This document shows, piece after piece, positions 45,902 to 54,404 of a DNA stretch of 64,000 bases (within the stretch, counting starts at the first letter, position 1; each line of letters starts with the position of its first letter). The position numbers were made by a program, and so were the translations under genes. The stretch is from PALSA-1004 sp041483135. Lineage in GTDB: Bacteria; Pseudomonadota; Gammaproteobacteria; Burkholderiales; SG8-41. The DNA lies in NCBI GenBank assembly GCA_041483135.1, contig JBGPFE010000005.1, positions 1 through 64,000 of the forward strand, in the 5' to 3' direction. The notes beneath the pieces are model-generated. The model was not told the DNA's origin. It searched no databases and saw only the letters and a program-made list of their open reading frames with translations.

Positions 45902-47280
45902 CCGACATCGACACCCGGCATCCGCTCGATCTCGACGCACCGCGCTTTTCGGTCAGGAAACCCGAGATGCGCTACGACAAGCAGGGCGACATGCCGGACG
46001 AACAGCGCGTCGAAGCGGCAATGCAGGGTTTCATCAAGGATTTCAGCCGGCCCGTCGCGACCTATATGGAATCGTGCATCCACTGCGGCCAGTGCGCGCA
46101 GGCGTGCCATTTCTACGTGTCGACCGGCGATCCCAAATACACGCCGATCTGGAAACTCGAACCGTTCAAGCAGGCCTACAAGCGCGAAGCCGGTCCGTTC
46201 GCCCCGGTCTTCAAGGCATCCAACCTGAAATCGGAAGTCACGCTCGCCGAACTCGAGGAATGGCAGGAACTGATCTACGATTCGTGCACCCTGTGCGGCC
46301 GCTGCACCATGATATGCCCCATGGGCATCGACATCGCGGCACTGGTCGGGCTCGCGCGCCATGCAATGTTCCAGGCCGGGCTCGTGCCGCACGAGTTGTG
46401 GGCGGTGGCCCAGCGCGCAGAGCGCGAAGGCAGCCCGCTCGGCGCGACCCCGAAAGTGCTCAAGGAACGCATCGAGTGGCTGGCCGACGAACACGAAGTC
46501 GAAATTCCGCTCGACAAGCCGCGCGCGGAAATCCTCGTGACACTCTCCTCGATCGAAATCATGAAGTACCCGCAGTCCATCATCGCGCTCGCGCGGATCA
46601 TGAAGCATATGGGCGCCGACTGGACGCTGCGCAGCGACGGCTATGAAGCGACAAACTTCGGCATGCTGTCCGGCAATGCCGAGTGGCAAAAGGACTCGAC
46701 GCTGAAGCTCATCAACGCCGCGCTCGCGTGCGGGGCGCAAACGCTGGTGCTGCCGGAATGCGGCCACGCCTACGGCGCGATGCGCTGGCAGGGCGCCAAC
46801 GTGTACGGCAAGCCGCTGCCATTCAAGGTGCTGCACATATCCGAATTTCTCGCCGCGGGCGTGAACGGCGGCAAGCTCAAACTGAAGAAGCTCGAAAAGT
46901 CGCTTACCTTTCACGATCCGTGCCAGGTGTCGCGCCGCGGCGGCGCGACGCAGGCGCCGCGCGACGTGCTCAAAGCGCTCGGCGGCGAAGTACGCGAACC
47001 CGAGAGCGGCGGCGACCTCAACTGGTGTTGCGGCGGCGGCGGCGGGGTGGTGACTATCCATCGCGCGGATCCTCTGCGCTACCAGTCGTTCAAGATCAAA
47101 ATGGAACAGATCGACGCGACCGGCGCCGATATGGCGGTGACGAGCTGCGCGAACTGCCGCCAGAGTTTCGACGACGGGCAGGCGCACTTCAAATGGGACC
47201 GGGCCATGGGCAGCCTGGTCGAGCTGGTTGCCGATAACCTCGTCGAGAAAGAGCCCCGGGGTAATCAGACCCGGGGTTGA
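45898..47280 (+). CDS. DsrK/HdrD-like iron-sulfur oxidoreductase
   Basis: 460-residue cytoplasmic protein. Two ferredoxin-type 4Fe-4S motifs are present (C60-IHC-GQC-AQAC and C130-TLC-GRC-TMIC-P), followed by the CCG-domain cysteines that bind the non-cubane cluster in HdrB/HdrD/DsrK: HDPC, WCCGGGGG and SCANC. In DsrMK and HdrDE complexes this subunit reduces a disulfide or trisulfide with quinol electrons, or the reverse. With the preceding membrane subunit it probably forms a two-subunit complex. No dsrAB or dsrC is present. Confidence 0.85.
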   Translation: MTDIDTRHPLDLDAPRFSVRKPEMRYDKQGDMPDEQRVEAAMQGFIKDFSRPVATYMESCIHCGQCAQACHFYVSTGDPKYTPIWKLEPFKQAYKREAGPFAPVFKASNLKSEVTLAELEEWQELIYDSCTLCGRCTMICPMGIDIAALVGLARHAMFQAGLVPHELWAVAQRAEREGSPLGATPKVLKERIEWLADEHEVEIPLDKPRAEILVTLSSIEIMKYPQSIIALARIMKHMGADWTLRSDGYEATNFGMLSGNAEWQKDSTLKLINAALACGAQTLVLPECGHAYGAMRWQGANVYGKPLPFKVLHISEFLAAGVNGGKLKLKKLEKSLTFHDPCQVSRRGGATQAPRDVLKALGGEVREPESGGDLNWCCGGGGGVVTIHRADPLRYQSFKIKMEQIDATGADMAVTSCANCRQSFDDGQAHFKWDRAMGSLVELVADNLVEKEPRGNQTRG

Positions 47281-47327
47281 AGCAAGTTTTGTATAGACTG
47301 TCACATGAAATGGGCGAAGGAGATCAC

Positions 47328-47696
47328 GTGGCGAAGAAATTGATGATCATCATGGTCAATACGGATCCCTCCGACGGTCCGGAGCTGGGGGCGCCGTTTT
47401 TCCAGGCGACGGTAGCCGCGGCGATGGAATACGAAGTTGAAGTCATACTGACCGGGCGCTCCGGCGAGCTCGCGAAGAAAGGCGTGGCCGAGAAACTGTT
47501 CGTAAAGCCGGGCTCTCCCAAGAGCGTTTACGATTTCATGAAAGACGCGCACGAAGCCGGCGTGCATTTCAAAGTCTGCACGCCGACGCTCGAGCTGTGG
47601 GGCAACGACCTGATTCCGGAAATCGAGGAGACCGTCGGCGGCGCCTATGTCATCGAGCAGGCGATGGACAAAGACGTCGTGACCTTCACTTATTGA
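47328..47696 (+). CDS. DsrE family sulfur-relay protein
   Basis: 122 residues from GTG 47328, which sits seven bases after AAGGAG. DsrE-like fold: KKLMIIMVNTDPSDGPELGAPFFQATVAAAMEYEVEVILTGRSGELAKKG, with one Cys in HFKVCTPTLELWG, the position of the sulfur-carrying residue in DsrE relatives. It is third in the operon with the DsrM- and DsrK-like genes, and may be the soluble carrier that supplies or accepts sulfur from the complex. Confidence 0.82.
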   Translation: MAKKLMIIMVNTDPSDGPELGAPFFQATVAAAMEYEVEVILTGRSGELAKKGVAEKLFVKPGSPKSVYDFMKDAHEAGVHFKVCTPTLELWGNDLIPEIEETVGGAYVIEQAMDKDVVTFTY

Positions 47697-47706
47697 TGCC
47701 CGCGCC

Positions 47707-47727
47707 TGCGTAATCCGGATTTACGCA
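47707..47727. terminator. Possible terminator hairpin
   Basis: TGCGTAA at 47707-47713 pairs with TTACGCA at 47721-47727 immediately after the DsrE stop codon. There is no U-tract, so termination is uncertain. Confidence 0.35.
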
Positions 47728-47804
47728 AGACCGTTTCTCTGCCTCCGACCGAACATTGCGCCGCGCCTGGCGCCTGCGCGGTCATGCCGCTACACTCGTA
47801 GCCC

Positions 47805-48479
47805 ATGACTGAAATTCGCCGCTCGATCCGCAGCTTCGTGCTGCGCCAGGGACGCGTCTCGAACGCGCAACGGCGCGCCCACGACACGCTGCTGCCGCAA
47901 TTCGGCATCCCGTACTCGGCGCAGCTGATCGATCTCGACTCGGTCTTCGGCCGCAGCGCGCCGAAAGTGCTCGAAATCGGTTTCGGCATGGGCGAGACGA
48001 CCGCTGCGATCGCCGGGCAACATCCTGAAAACGATTACCTCGGCATCGAGGTGCACACGCCCGGCGTCGGCAGCATGTTGAAACGCATCAGCGAACTCGG
48101 CCTCGCCAACGTGCGCATCATCCAGCATGACGCGGTCGAGGTACTGCACCACATGATCGCGCCTGGAACGCTCGACGCAGTGCACATTTATTTTCCTGAC
48201 CCGTGGCCGAAGAAACGTCACCACAAGCGGCGCCTGATCCAGCCTGAATTCGTCGCGCTGCTCTGCAGCCGCATGAAGCCCAACGCGTATCTGCACGTCG
48301 CGACTGACTGGCAGGAATATGCCGAACAAGTCCTCGCCGTGTTAAAGCAGGAACCTTGCCTTGTTAACACCACGCCGGACTACGCGCCGCGCCCCGATTA
48401 CCGACCGCTGACCAAGTTCGAAAGCCGCGGCCTCAAGCTCGGGCACGGCGTGCGGGACATCGTGTTCCGGCGGCGCTGA
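47805..48479 (+). CDS. trmB: tRNA (guanine-N7)-methyltransferase
   Basis: Methylates G46 of tRNA using SAM. 224 residues: SAM-binding LEIGFGMGETTAAIA, LGIEVHTPGVG, and the TrmB signature YFPDPWPKKRHHKRRLI. In many betaproteobacteria trmB follows thiG; here the Dsr-like module lies between them. Confidence 0.95.
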   Translation: MTEIRRSIRSFVLRQGRVSNAQRRAHDTLLPQFGIPYSAQLIDLDSVFGRSAPKVLEIGFGMGETTAAIAGQHPENDYLGIEVHTPGVGSMLKRISELGLANVRIIQHDAVEVLHHMIAPGTLDAVHIYFPDPWPKKRHHKRRLIQPEFVALLCSRMKPNAYLHVATDWQEYAEQVLAVLKQEPCLVNTTPDYAPRPDYRPLTKFESRGLKLGHGVRDIVFRRR

Positions 48480-48497
48480 GCGGTCCCGCGCACCGCG

Positions 48498-49478
48498 TTA
48501 CGGCTCGACCCTCAGGTTCGCTTCCTTGACGAGCTTGCCCCAGCGCGCGGCTTCGCTGGCCATGAACCGGCCGAACTCCTCGGGCGTGCTGGTGATCGCC
48601 TCGACACCGACTTCGCCGAGACGGGTTTTCACTTCCGGTGTCGCCAGCGCCCTGACGATATCCGCATTCACCTTGTCGACGATGGCGCGCGGCACGCCGG
48701 CCGGAAACAGGATGCCCCACCAGTTGACGGCGGCGAAGCCCTTGATGCCCCCCTCGGCGAGCGTCGGCAGCTCGGGCGTGAACGGCCAGCGCTTCTCGCT
48801 GGTGACCGCGAGCGCGCGCAGCTTGCCGGTTTTCAAGGCCTGCACCGCGGGCACCGCGTCCGAGAACATGGTGGTGATCTGCCCTCCCATGACGTCGGTG
48901 ATCGATAGCGCATTGCCTTTGTAAGGCACCGTAATCATGTCGACGCCGGCCAGCCGCTTGAACATCTCGCCGGCGAAATGCGACATGCTGCCTGGACCGC
49001 TGGTCGCGTAGGTGAGCTCGCCCGGGTGCCGCTTGGCGAGCGCCACGAGCTCCTTCACGTTCTTCACCGGCAGGGTCGTTGGCACCACCAGGATATTGGC
49101 CGAGATCGTTATGCGCGAGACCGGAAGAAAATCCTTCTGCCAGTCGTAAGAGACTTTCGCCAGCAACGGCTTGGCGACGACCGGCCCGAAATTGCCCAGC
49201 ACGAATGTGTAGCCGTCGGCCGGCTGCTTTGCAGCGTATTCCATGCCGATCGATCCGTCCGCGCCCGGCTTGGATTCGACGACAACGGTCTGGCCCCAGT
49301 ATTCGGTCAGTTTCTGGCCGATGATGCGCGCCATCACGTCCGAGCTGCCGCCCGGGGGGTAAGTCACGATGAATCTCACGAACTTGCTGGGATAGGCCTG
49401 CGCCTGGGCCTGCGCGGCGCCGCATAGCACGCTTGAGAGCGCTGCGATGGCGCAAACACCCTGACTTACGAATTTCAT
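48498..49478 (-). CDS. Bug/TctC family tripartite tricarboxylate-type solute receptor
   Basis: 326-residue periplasmic binding protein. The signal peptide (GVCAIAALSSVLCGAAQAQA) is followed by YPSKFVRFIVTYPPGGSSDVMARIIGQKL, the Bug family start, and later LPVKNVKELVALAKRHPGELTYATSGPGS and LPTLAEGGIKGF. ATG 49478 is preceded by GGGAGGAG. Orphan Bug genes, without tctAB nearby, are expanded in Burkholderiales-type genomes; the ligand cannot be predicted. Confidence 0.92.
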   Translation of the reverse strand: MKFVSQGVCAIAALSSVLCGAAQAQAQAYPSKFVRFIVTYPPGGSSDVMARIIGQKLTEYWGQTVVVESKPGADGSIGMEYAAKQPADGYTFVLGNFGPVVAKPLLAKVSYDWQKDFLPVSRITISANILVVPTTLPVKNVKELVALAKRHPGELTYATSGPGSMSHFAGEMFKRLAGVDMITVPYKGNALSITDVMGGQITTMFSDAVPAVQALKTGKLRALAVTSEKRWPFTPELPTLAEGGIKGFAAVNWWGILFPAGVPRAIVDKVNADIVRALATPEVKTRLGEVGVEAITSTPEEFGRFMASEAARWGKLVKEANLRVEP

Positions 49479-49592
49479 TTCTCCTCCCGAGTCTGATTTT
49501 GGTGTACCAGCGGCCATTCTAGCCGAAGATATCTGAAATGCAATTGGACCGGCTTGCGGCACGCATCGGATATCATCTACAAGGGAACATGA

Positions 49593-49952
49593 ATGGGGAA
49601 TACAGCCATGTTTGCAGTGATCTTTGAAGTCGAGCCGGCGGCGGGACGCGAGCAGGAATATCTCGATATCGCCGCCGCGCTTCGCCCCGAGCTCGAGAAA
49701 ATCGACGGCTTTGTTTCGATCGAGCGTTTTTCGAGCCTGACCCATCCCGGGAAAATCCTGTCGCTGTCGTTCTGGCGCGACGAGGCAGCATTGGTCCGGT
49801 GGCGGCAGCACGAAGAACATCATCGCGCGCAATGGAAAGGCCGGTCCGGCATTTTCGCGGATTATCGGCTGCGCGTCGCTTCGGTCGAGCGCGACTACGG
49901 CATGTTCGACCGCGTGCAGGCGCCGCAGCAATTTCCTGACGTCAAACGCTGA
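49593..49952 (+). CDS. Antibiotic biosynthesis monooxygenase (ABM) domain protein
   Basis: 119 residues (114 if ATG 49608 is used). Dimeric alpha/beta-barrel ABM fold: FAVIFEVEPAAGREQEYLDIAAALRPELEKIDGFVSIERF, LSLSFWRDEAALVRWRQHEEHH. These are small quinol or flavin-independent oxygenases or stress proteins of mostly unknown substrate. Its 3' end overlaps the convergent hemW by 11 bases. Confidence 0.82.
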   Translation: MGNTAMFAVIFEVEPAAGREQEYLDIAAALRPELEKIDGFVSIERFSSLTHPGKILSLSFWRDEAALVRWRQHEEHHRAQWKGRSGIFADYRLRVASVERDYGMFDRVQAPQQFPDVKR

Positions 49953-51156
49953 CGCGGTTTTCAGGCAGGAAGACCTGCAGCAGATCGTTCAGAAACCGCC
50001 GGCCAAGCGCGGTCGGCGCGATGCGCTGATGGTCGCGCTCGATCAGGCCGCGCCTTTCCGCTTCTTCAAGCTGCTTTAGCACCGCGGTCAATGGCATCCC
50101 CGCGCGCTCTTCGAACAGCGCGACGGGAAAACCGTTGTCGAGCCTGAGCGCGTTCATCATGAACTCGAGGCCTATCTCGTTGACGTTGACGTTGTGCTGT
50201 TCTTGCATTGCATTTCCCGCCGACGCGCTTTCCATATACTGCTTGGGCTGCTTGTAGCGCATCTGGCGGGCGATGCGGTCAGGAAACGACAGCTTGCTGT
50301 GCGCGCCCGCGCCGATGCCGAGATAATCGCCGAACGTCCAGTAGTTGAGATTGTGGCGCGCCTGCTTGCCGGGCTGCGCAAACGCCGACGTTTCGTAATG
50401 CCGGTAGCCTCGCGCCGCCAGTGTTTCCTCGATCGCCTGTTGCATTTGCGCGGTAGCGTCGTCATCGGGCAGCAGCGGCGGATAGCGATGAAAGTACGTG
50501 TTCGGCTCTATCGTCAGGTGATAGGCCGAAACATGCGGCGGCGCGAATGTGAGTGCTGTCTCGATGTCGGCGCGCGCCTCATCAGCCGCTTGCCGGGGCA
50601 GGCCGTACATGAGATCGAGGTTGAAGTTTTCGAAGTTCTCGCGTGCAATCTCGATGGCGGCGCGCGCCTCCTTGCCGTCGTGAATGCGGCCGAGCGTCTT
50701 GAGATGGCGCGGATTGAAACTCTGGATGCCGATCGACAGGCGGTTGACGCCCGCCGCGCGGAAGGCGCGGAATTTTTCCGCTTCGAACGTGCCAGGGTTC
50801 GCTTCGAGCGTGATTTCCGCGTCGATGGCAAGCGGCACGCGCGCGCGTACCGCCACCAGGATTTGCTCGATGCCTGCCGCCGAGAACAGGCTCGGCGTGC
50901 CGCCACCGAAAAACACGCTGTAAATCTTGCGCCCCCACACGAGCGGCAGTGCAGCCTCGAGATCGGCGATGATCGCATCGATGTAACGCTGCTCCGGAAC
51001 CGGCTCGCGCGCCTCGTGTGAATTGAAATCGCAATACGGGCATTTGCGTACGCACCACGGAATATGCACGTATAAGGATAACGGCGGGAGCGTGGTGAAA
51101 TGCGGAGAGACGCCAGGCGATAGACGAGAGACTGGATGGTGCTCGACAAGACTCAC
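49942..51156 (-). CDS. hemW: Heme chaperone HemW (radical SAM)
   Basis: 404 residues from a GTG at 51156 whose last two bases overlap the rdgB stop (GTGA). The radical-SAM motif CVRKCPYC (C35, C39, C42) is followed by FFGGGTPSLFS, YGLPRQ and the HemW C-terminal domain. HemW binds heme and was formerly called a coproporphyrinogen oxidase. The first 20 residues derive partly from the short-word repeat that spans the gene junction; no start between the repeat and the SAM motif is available, so the GTG is preferred. Confidence 0.88.
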   Translation of the reverse strand: MSLVEHHPVSRLSPGVSPHFTTLPPLSLYVHIPWCVRKCPYCDFNSHEAREPVPEQRYIDAIIADLEAALPLVWGRKIYSVFFGGGTPSLFSAAGIEQILVAVRARVPLAIDAEITLEANPGTFEAEKFRAFRAAGVNRLSIGIQSFNPRHLKTLGRIHDGKEARAAIEIARENFENFNLDLMYGLPRQAADEARADIETALTFAPPHVSAYHLTIEPNTYFHRYPPLLPDDDATAQMQQAIEETLAARGYRHYETSAFAQPGKQARHNLNYWTFGDYLGIGAGAHSKLSFPDRIARQMRYKQPKQYMESASAGNAMQEQHNVNVNEIGLEFMMNALRLDNGFPVALFEERAGMPLTAVLKQLEEAERRGLIERDHQRIAPTALGRRFLNDLLQVFLPENRVSV

Positions 51157-51195
51157 CGTTTCTTCCTCCTCTCGTCTATCGTCTCTCTTCTCTCC
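51104..51195. repeat. Short-word inverted repeat (GAGACGATA type) across the hemW/rdgB junction
   Basis: GGAGAGACGCCAGGCGATAG at 51104-51123 and the following ACGAG oppose CTCGTCTATCGTCTC and CTTCTCTCC at 51171-51195. The arms are made of GAGACGA-like words. The repeat lies wholly inside coding sequence: it encodes the C-terminal RRETIDERRKKR of RdgB and the first residues of HemW. Confidence 0.75.
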
Positions 51196-51803
51196 GCGCG
51201 CAGCCTTGCTGCGAGCCGGGCGAGCGCCTGGCCGCGATGGCTGATGCGGTTCTTGTCTTCCGGCTTGAGTTCGGCAGCCGTCCTGCGCAGATCGGGAATC
51301 CAAAATAACGGATCGTAGCCGAAGCCGCGGCTGCCGCGAAGCTCGCGCGCGATCTCGCCGTGCCACTCGGCCTCGCAGATCATGGGCTGCGGGTCGTCGG
51401 CGTGACGCGCCAGCACGACCACGCAATAATAATGCGCTTTGCGGTTCGCTTCGTTCGCGAGCAGCCCGAGCAGCTTACGGTTGTTGCGCTCGTCCTGGTC
51501 ATCGCGGCCGCCCCCGGAATCCGCGGATTGCTCGCCGGCAAAGCGCGCCGAGTGCACGCCGGGCGCGCCGTTCAGTGCGTCTACGCAAATGCCAGAATCG
51601 TCGGCGAGCGCCGGCAGCCCGGTATGCCGGCTCGCGTGCCGCGCCTTGGCGAGCGCGTTTTCGATGAACGTGAAATGCGGCTCGTCGGCCTCCGGCACGC
51701 CGAGGGTCGATTGGGGCACGATCTCGGTATCGAGGGGCACGAGGATGGCGCCGATTTCATTGAGCTTGCCGACGTTGTTCGTGGCGATGACGATTTTTTT
51801 CAT
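51153..51803 (-). CDS. rdgB: RdgB/HAM1 dITP/XTP pyrophosphatase
   Basis: Removes non-canonical purine nucleoside triphosphates. 216 residues from ATG 51803 (MKKIVIATNNVGKLNEI). Motifs TNNVGKL, PALADDSGICVDALNGAPGVHSARFAGE and GFGYDPLFW are intact. The normal domain ends near ALARLAARL; the remaining RAERRETIDERRKKR is encoded by an inverted repeat and is probably a neutral added tail. It is coupled to hemW. Confidence 0.95.
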   Translation of the reverse strand: MKKIVIATNNVGKLNEIGAILVPLDTEIVPQSTLGVPEADEPHFTFIENALAKARHASRHTGLPALADDSGICVDALNGAPGVHSARFAGEQSADSGGGRDDQDERNNRKLLGLLANEANRKAHYYCVVVLARHADDPQPMICEAEWHGEIARELRGSRGFGYDPLFWIPDLRRTAAELKPEDKNRISHRGQALARLAARLRAERRETIDERRKKR

Positions 51804-51815
51804 CAGTAAAATCTT

Positions 51816-51982
51816 GAACCGCAAAGGACGCTAAGGGCGCAAAGGATCCCGAAGAGAGGATATTTCAAAACAACCGTGTGATTTCGCGGTTGTCATCGAC
51901 CTTTGTCTTTATTTATTGCCCCGAGTTCTCAATCTTTTCCCTTATTGCCCTTCCTTCGCGTCCTTTGCGTCCTTGGCGGTGA
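51816..51982. repeat. Short-word inverted repeat (GCAAAGGAC type)
   Basis: GAACCGCAAAGGACGCTAAG at 51816-51835, continuing GGCGCAAAGGA, opposes TTCGCGTCCTTTGCGTCC and TTGGCGGTGA at 51955-51982. The arms are tandem copies of a GCAAAGGAC word. It fills the rph-rdgB gap on both sides of a more AT-rich centre. Confidence 0.78.
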
Positions 51983-51994
51983 ATCTTTTGACAT

Positions 51995-52711
51995 TTAGTT
52001 TTTCAGCGCAGTTTTCTGGGCGGCGATCAGTTGCTGGATGCCTTTCTGAGCGAGATCGAGCATCGCGGTCATCTCGGTGCGCGTAAACGGATGGCCTTCG
52101 GCCGTGCCCTGCACCTCGACCAGCCCGCCGCTGCCGGTCATCACGACGTTCATGTCGGTGTCGCATGCGTAGTCTTCATCGTAATCGAGGTCAAGCACCG
52201 GCACGCCCTGGTACACGCCGACCGACACCGCCGCGATGAAGTCGAGTATCGGTGAGGCCGCCAGCAGTTTTTGTTCGAGCATGTGGTTTAGCGCGTCGTG
52301 CACGGCGACGAATGCTCCGGTGATGCTCGCGGTGCGCGTGCCGCCGTCGGCCTGGAGCACGTCGCAATCGAGCTGCAGCGTGCGCTCGCCGATTTTGTCG
52401 AGGTCGACCACCGCGCGGAGCGCACGGCCGATCAGGCGCTGGATTTCCTGCGTGCGCCCCGATTGCTTGCCCCGCGCCGCCTCGCGGTCGGTACGCGTGT
52501 TGGTCGAGCGCGGCAGCATGCCGTATTCGGCGGTCAGCCAGCCCCGTCCCTTGCCTTTCAGAAACGACGGCACCTTGTCGTCGACGCTGACGGTGCAGAT
52601 CACTTTAGTGTCGCCGCACTCGATCAGCACCGAGCCTTCGGCATGGCGCGTATAACCGCGCGTGATACGGATATCGCGCAACTGGTCCGGCTGGCGCTTG
52701 CTTGGCCGCAT
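51995..52711 (-). CDS. rph: Ribonuclease PH
   Basis: 3'-5' phosphorolytic exonuclease trimming tRNA ends. 238 residues from ATG 52711 (MRPSKRQPDQLRDIRITRGYT). RNase PH motifs GSVLIECGDTKVICTVSV, RGWLTAEYGMLPRSTNTR and VLDLDYDEDYACDTDMNVVMT are present. Divergent from yicC, as in many proteobacteria. Confidence 0.95.
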   Translation of the reverse strand: MRPSKRQPDQLRDIRITRGYTRHAEGSVLIECGDTKVICTVSVDDKVPSFLKGKGRGWLTAEYGMLPRSTNTRTDREAARGKQSGRTQEIQRLIGRALRAVVDLDKIGERTLQLDCDVLQADGGTRTASITGAFVAVHDALNHMLEQKLLAASPILDFIAAVSVGVYQGVPVLDLDYDEDYACDTDMNVVMTGSGGLVEVQGTAEGHPFTRTEMTAMLDLAQKGIQQLIAAQKTALKN

Positions 52712-52787
52712 GGTTTTCCTTAACTGTGTTATCTTTCCAAGGTCGCCATTGTCGTGAGTTGCCGGGATAGTGTAAAGCGTGCGACCG

Positions 52788-52909
52788 GTAAAACGTGAAA
52801 GGTGAAATGTGAGCTCCCTCACCCTGCCCGGCCCCCTCGCGTGCTGCGCAGGCTCTCCCCCGGTAACGGGGGAGAGGGTTCATTTCACTTTTCACGTTTC
52901 ACTTTTCAC
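52788..52909. repeat. Composite nested inverted repeat between rph and yicC
   Basis: The outer arms are GTAAAACGTGAAAGGTGAAA (52788-52807) and TTTCACTTTTCACGTTTCAC (52884-52903, continuing to 52909), made of tandem GTGAAA words. Nested inside is a second unit, a CCCTCACCCTGCC lead-in and a perfect ten-base-pair stem CTCTCCCCCG/CGGGGGAGAG at 52853-52876 with loop GTAA. The right outer arm ends about ten bases before the yicC start. Confidence 0.8.
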
Positions 52910-52921
52910 GAGACGTTTATC

Positions 52922-53788
52922 ATGATCTACAGCATGACCGGATTCGCCAGCGGGACGCGCGAGCTTGCAACCGCGGCGCTCAACGTCGAATTGCGCTCGG
53001 TCAACCACCGCTACCTCGATTTGCAGTTCCGGCTGCCCGAAGAGCTGCGCCCGCTCGAACCGGGATTGCGCGAGCTGATCGTCGCGCGCCTGCAGCGCGG
53101 CAAGGTCGAATGCCGCATCGGCCTGACTCCGCTGCCCGAAGAGCTGCGCCCGCTCGAGCTCAATAGCGAGGTGCTCAAGCAGCTGAGGGCGCTGAGCGAG
53201 AAGCTGCGTACGGCGTGGCCCAGCGTGCCCGGCCTCACCGCCGCGGACATTCTGCGCTGGCCGGGCATGCTCGGCTCGGATACTGTGTCGCTCGATGAAA
53301 TGCGCGCGGCGTGCCACCACACGCTGCAATCGGTGCTCGAGGAGTTTACCGCGTCGCGCGCGCGCGAAGGCGACAAGCTGAAAGGCCTGCTGCTCGAGCG
53401 CGCCGCCGCGATGGAAGAGCGCATCGCGACCGTCGCCCCGCGCATGCCGCAGGTGCTCGCCGCATTTCAGGAAAAACTCGCGACGCGCCTGCGCGAGGCG
53501 ATGGCGGTGAGCGACGACGAGCGCATCCGCCAGGAAATCGTGCTCTTCGCCAACCGCATCGACGTCGACGAGGAGCTGTCGCGGCTCACCACGCACATCA
53601 GTGAAGTGGTGCGCATCCTCGAGACCGGCGGCGCAGTCGGCAAGCGGCTTGATTTTCTGATGCAGGAATTGAACCGTGAAGCCAATACGCTCGGCTCCAA
53701 ATCGGTCGACGTCGAGGTCACCAAAGTGTCGCTCGACCTGAAGCTGTTGATCGAGCAGATGCGGGAACAAATCCAGAATATCGAATGA
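52922..53788 (+). CDS. yicC: YicC family endoribonuclease/stress protein
   Basis: 288 residues, starting MIYSMTGFASGTRELATAALNVELRSVNHRYLDL. C-terminal DUF1732 segment VLFANRIDVDEELSRLTTHI, KRLDFLMQELNREANTLGSKS is complete. YicC proteins are reported to be RNases that promote decay of specific small RNAs. It overlaps gmk by ATGA. Confidence 0.93.
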   Translation: MIYSMTGFASGTRELATAALNVELRSVNHRYLDLQFRLPEELRPLEPGLRELIVARLQRGKVECRIGLTPLPEELRPLELNSEVLKQLRALSEKLRTAWPSVPGLTAADILRWPGMLGSDTVSLDEMRAACHHTLQSVLEEFTASRAREGDKLKGLLLERAAAMEERIATVAPRMPQVLAAFQEKLATRLREAMAVSDDERIRQEIVLFANRIDVDEELSRLTTHISEVVRILETGGAVGKRLDFLMQELNREANTLGSKSVDVEVTKVSLDLKLLIEQMREQIQNIE

Positions 53789-54393
53789 CCGGCAATCTTT
53801 TCATCGTCTGCGCGCCATCTGGCGCCGGCAAGACCAGCCTCGTAGCCGAGCTGCTGAAAACCGACCCGAAGATCAGGCTGTCGGTGTCGTACACCACGCG
53901 CAAGCCGCGGCCGGGCGAAGTCGACGGCCGCGAATACCATTTCGTCACGGCGCAGAAGTTCGGGCAGATGGTCGAACAGGGTGCTTTCCTCGAGTGTGCG
54001 CTGGTGCATGGCAACCAATACGGGACTTCGCAACACTGGATAGCCGAGCAGCGCGCCACCGGCGCCGACATCCTGCTCGAGATCGACTGGCAGGGCGCTG
54101 CCCAGGTCAGGAAGCTGATCCCGGAAGCGATCGGCATTTTCATCCTGCCGCCGTCGTTCGAAGCGCTGGTCGCGCGGCTCAATAAACGCGCGCAGGATCC
54201 TCCGGATGTGATCGCGCGGCGGCTCACCGCGGCGCGCGCGGAGATAAGCCACGTCGGCGAGTTCAACTATGTTATTATCAACGACCATTTCGACGAGGCG
54301 GTGCAGGATCTTAGCAGCATCGTCCGCGCCCAGCGGCTGCTGGCTTCAATCCAGCTGGCCCGCCACAGCGACCTGATTAACCGGATGAAATAA
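53785..54393 (+). CDS. gmk: Guanylate kinase
   Basis: GMP + ATP to GDP + ADP. 202 residues; P-loop CAPSGAGKTSL, GMP-binding SVSYTTRKPRPGEVDGREYHF, and the lid region RLNKRAQDPPDVIARRL are all present. Coupled to yicC and followed by rpoZ, the usual order. Confidence 0.96.
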   Translation: MTGNLFIVCAPSGAGKTSLVAELLKTDPKIRLSVSYTTRKPRPGEVDGREYHFVTAQKFGQMVEQGAFLECALVHGNQYGTSQHWIAEQRATGADILLEIDWQGAAQVRKLIPEAIGIFILPPSFEALVARLNKRAQDPPDVIARRLTAARAEISHVGEFNYVIINDHFDEAVQDLSSIVRAQRLLASIQLARHSDLINRMK

Positions 54394-54404
54394 GGACATT
54401 AGAC

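Noticed and set aside
45224..47280. Dissimilatory sulfite reductase complex
   Set aside because: Only DsrM- and DsrK-like subunits are present; dsrAB, dsrC, dsrJ, dsrO and dsrP are absent from the window.
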